This document shows, one piece after another, positions 60,377 to 64,000 of a stretch of DNA of 64,000 nt (its first letter is position 1; each line of letters starts with the position of its first letter). The translations under genes and the position numbers were made by a program. The stretch lies in assembly GCA_014706295.1 (NCBI GenBank), contig JACSVZ010000002.1, positions 18,894,494 to 18,958,493 on the forward strand. The letters run 5' to 3'. The notes beneath the pieces are model-generated. The model did no database searches. It saw nothing but the letters and a program-made list of their open reading frames with translations, and had not been told where the DNA came from. This DNA is from Lycocorax pyrrhopterus obiensis. Taxonomy: Eukaryota; Chordata; Aves; Passeriformes; Paradisaeidae.

Positions 60377-63300
60377 CAGAGTTAACTGTGACGAAGAGAA
60401 AGATAATACCTATGCAAAACATCATCTCAGTAGCTTCCCGCCCACTTCCATAAACCGGTGCTGTGAAAGGAGCTCATGGCATTTAAAGGTGGTGTATGGT
60501 GCCAGCACGTAACCAACTACACAGCTTTCTGTTTATGCTGAAACCCCTCCTTAGTGCAAATTAAAGAGTCTATTTTATTGAAACTCTAATCTAGCACACA
60601 CAGATGTTAGTATAAGTGTTTCAGTTGGTTTCAACATGCGTTGAATCAAAGCCCAGTAGTCCAGGGATATCAGGTGCTATAGGCACATTGATTAATTTGG
60701 GAAGCTCTCCTGGAAAGACTGGACTGGTAATTTCAGGGCTGTGGTGCTAATCCTGCATAAGAGAGTTCTCTGCTCTGAGGCAGGAGATGTGACATGCTGC
60801 CTCATACAATTGCTGCTGCAGGAATGGGGCACTCCGGCTGCCTGACACTCACACCAGCAGAGGCTCTGAAAAACAAGATCTCTGGAGTTTTTCCTCCTTC
60901 CCTTGATGGACCAAGTACGTCACTCTTATGATAATGTGAAACCCACTCTGCAGCCAAGCCAACCCGGTTTGGGTTGACTATTTGGTCTGCAGTTTACAGC
61001 AGGGAAGGGGTGGATACAGCAGAATCACTAGGATTTTTATAAGGTGAACAAAATGAATGAAACATTCTGTACAGTGTAACTTCACAATAATTCGCCCTGG
61101 ATCATGTTCTAAAACTGTATTCTTCACATGGCAACTCACTCGCTGCTTGCCACTATGTAACTTCAGAACCATTTAACTATGCTGTTTTCCTTTATTTATG
61201 GTTCAGTAGTCAAAAGAAAATTAACTGGCGTCTCTGCAGTGTACCAATATTTGTGCTCTGCTTAATGCTCCATATAATAATTACATTTTCTAAGATAACA
61301 TTTAAGATAATTCATAGAAAGCTGTCAGAGAAAAATGAGAACTTCACACTGAAAATACTCAATTACACGTTAGAATATTTAATTTATGTCAAATGTTGCT
61401 CTCCATTTACTTTTTGAGTCTAAAGTCAATGCGCTAGCTGCGATTCTAAAGGCAGAAGGAAAAGAAGTAGTCCCTTTTCGAAATTCCTCTTTGTTCTGTG
61501 TGTGCCTTTGTATCATGTCTAAAAAAGCTCTCCTCCAAAATGCAACATTATTGAGAATCTTCCTTAAGGTCTAGACTACTCAGACGAATTTTTGGCTGAA
61601 CACTTAGTTTTGTTTCTTGTCTTCTAACTTTTATTCATGAGTAAGTGCAGACATCAGATGCAACGAAAGGCACATGCATCTTTTCCATGACAGTGGCATT
61701 GGGTCTGCTATTTCCTATGTTGTCTACTGCAAAGAGGAAAGAAACAAAAATAATAGGTTCAGACTAAAGAGATGAAATAGAGTTAACAAAGTGCAACACA
61801 ATTTCTACTCACAGCACAACCATATCAGTTAAAACAGTCAAGATGTTTGAGAAACTTCCACGGATCATTAATTTTCTATTGCAGTTTTACTTAATTTAAA
61901 ATAAACAACATAAATAAATTGTATATTTATTTAAGGTTTATATAAGCTCATATGATAGTTCTGTGTTTTGGAAGATGGTTAAAATAAGAATTTGTTCTGT
62001 GCCCAGTAAAGAAGCCCATGAAAATACAATCCAAAAGATGCTGGAGAGAGGACACTGCTTCCAGGTTATTATTCATGGCTTTTCAATGAAAGCAGCAATG
62101 CACTAAGCCACAAACTGTATCCTTTGGGTCACAGAGAGCCATACAGTGGTGAGGACGAAGGGTGGGTCTCTGTCTTGGCCATTTGTTCCCAATTTTTTCA
62201 TCATTTGAAGATGTGTTTTTAAAAATTCAGGTATAAGGAAGAACTCAGTCACATCCTTAAAGTGTCTGCGCTGAGCTCAAAACGAGATGGGCTTTGCTAA
62301 ATGTACTGTTTGTTGTACTTTTAGCAGTTTGTCTCCAGGTATGTTTAGGAAGGTGAATTTTCCTCAATCCTTTCTCTTACTCCATTAGCATATTCTGCAA
62401 GCCCAGCACCTGGAATGGTGCTGCAGAAGCCAAGTTGTTGCTGGGAGAGGAATATCACCACTCATTGTCTTGCTGACCTTAGCCTGTAGTGTGTCTGATC
62501 TGTATTTTTTTTATTTGTTTATTTATAGATTATAATTTTAAAAGTTTGTAATATATTATTTAATAGCCTTAGAACTCATAGTCTCTGTGCTCAAAACAGA
62601 CAACTTAAAAAGTAACATAAACTGGAAAAATGCTTACATTGAGCTATGAGGAGATTTTACTTCTTACTTTCTGGAAAGGAATTTTGCTAGTATTTCCAGG
62701 AATTCCGCTGGAATCCATTGTTCTTTTCAGCAATGCAGCCATGCTGCATTGTGCATCCTGCTCCTCTTTGCTGATCTTTTCCTGATACCCCCCCAGCAGC
62801 TGGAACTGCTTGGCAGACTGCAGCCTGGGCCATCCAGCTGTGCCTGGTGCGTGGGGTTACAGAATGGGAGAGCAGCCGTGGCACAGTGCTGCAAATGAGT
62901 GTGATACAGGTCAAGCTGCAGGGGAGGGAGTTTGGGAGCTAAACGTGTGAGACTCCCTCTTGATGTGTGAGATTTGTCAGGTCTGCACTGTGGACGCAGA
63001 ATTTTAAAATCTTTCTAGAAGGGTTGGAAACTCGAATTTCTCTGAAGCCCGGAGTTAAGCTTGTTAATGATTATGTGTCTTTATTACAAGAGGCTATTCC
63101 TGCTGGCAATGGAGGGAGCATGTTCCCTGCTATACTTCCAGGCCATCTACAGAGTGAGTGTATTTAGTTACTCTGAACTGGTCACGTAACCTTTTAAAAC
63201 ATTAACTTAAAGAATCTGGTCCAATCACAGCCCAACCCTTCCTGTATTTCATTATGTTGTTCAGCTTAAAAAAAGGGAAACCTTATTTTAAAAAAAGCTT

Positions 63301-64000
63301 TACTGCCCAAGTTCTGTCTACATGAACTGTTTATTTAGGCAGGAAGCTACTGAACTACTATTTTTGGAAATAATGGGAAAGTGGTTGCATAGACAAGAGT
63401 ATGAATAATGACATTGTTTTCTTCTATTCAAAGCTACCAGAACCCTCTCATTAGGTTTTAAAATTCAGTTTAGGACCCTAACTCTATCTCTAAATTCCGA
63501 TTTTATTCTCAGGCTAGACATAGACTAATGAACAATATCCACAATTAATAAATAACCTTTTCGTTCTGTTCAATCTTTATAAGCAAAACCAAGTAGCTTT
63601 AGTAATAGTAATACTACTAAAACAGAATGAATAATTAACATTCTGTCCTTCCTCAGCCTACAGTCCAGCATAGAGACTTATATCTGTTTTGGATTTGTTG
63701 TCTGTAGTCGTAAAGTTTTTGAAAATATCTTGGAATTGAGATGAAGCAACTAGTTTTAACTCTTGACACAGGCTGTAGGGCTGAGTGAAGACAATCTTCT
63801 TCAGCTTCTCCAAGAGCTCTGATGATGGCTTTTCATTCCTGTATCAATTACTTGATGAAAAAATAGTTAATTTACCAAACAAAATATGTAGACTTTTAAT
63901 CCCCCCTAATTCTTATTTTTTATTAATTTGTTTTTATTCCTGCAAAACATGGTAGGAATATGTTATTCCGACTAGGAAGAGAGGTAATGACAGCTGGTAA
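60376..64000. other. AT-rich non-coding stretch, no gene seen
   Basis: Frames are below 80 codons and match nothing I recognise. No clear repeat or RNA gene was found. Confidence 0.55.

Overview
This window looks like non-coding DNA from a bird nuclear genome, either intergenic or deep intronic. The evidence is several CR1 LINE copies with the characteristic 3' end (an 8-9 bp ATTCTATGA-type terminal repeat), two LTR fragments with the TGTAGTGG-type start typical of avian endogenous retroviruses, an AT-rich background with isolated CpG islands, and faint tRNA-headed SINE relics. I could not determine the species. I recognise no host protein-coding exon, rRNA, functional tRNA, CRISPR array or bacterial-type gene. 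Open frames away from the CR1 copies are short or lie in GC-rich or tandem-repeat DNA where stop codons are scarce.

Layout. 1-2.1 kb is AT-rich unique sequence. 2.08-3.11 kb is a strong CpG island with no recognisable coding exon. 3.1-22.7 kb is mostly unique DNA, interrupted by a GC-rich pocket at 9.64-10.27 kb. 22.98-23.5 kb is a second CpG island followed by a small open frame and a poly(A) signal. About 100 bp beyond lies a pure GGGAA pentanucleotide array, 27 units long, that switches abruptly to GGAAA. 26.1-26.7 kb is a CR1 3' end.

38.0-40.6 kb is the most structured segment. It holds (GAA)15, a CR1 copy, a third CpG island, a 39-41 bp minisatellite and another CR1 copy. 49.8-51.8 kb holds three LTR-like pieces. 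52.1-52.5 kb is a minus-strand CR1. 58.1-60.4 kb is the longest element, a minus-strand CR1 keeping the end of the endonuclease domain and a broken reverse transcriptase. Degenerate tRNA-headed SINE relics (MIR/core-SINE type) occur near 22.8, 24.6, 35.7 and 44.7 kb.

No set of genes here works together as a pathway. The recognisable coding remnants are CR1 ORF2 fragments. The points most worth checking are the three CpG islands without a recognised gene, the short transcription-unit candidate at 23 kb, the quadruplex-prone GGGAA array, the minisatellite whose unit lengthens by single bases, and the SINE and LTR relics. I saw no clear evidence of a new gene system.
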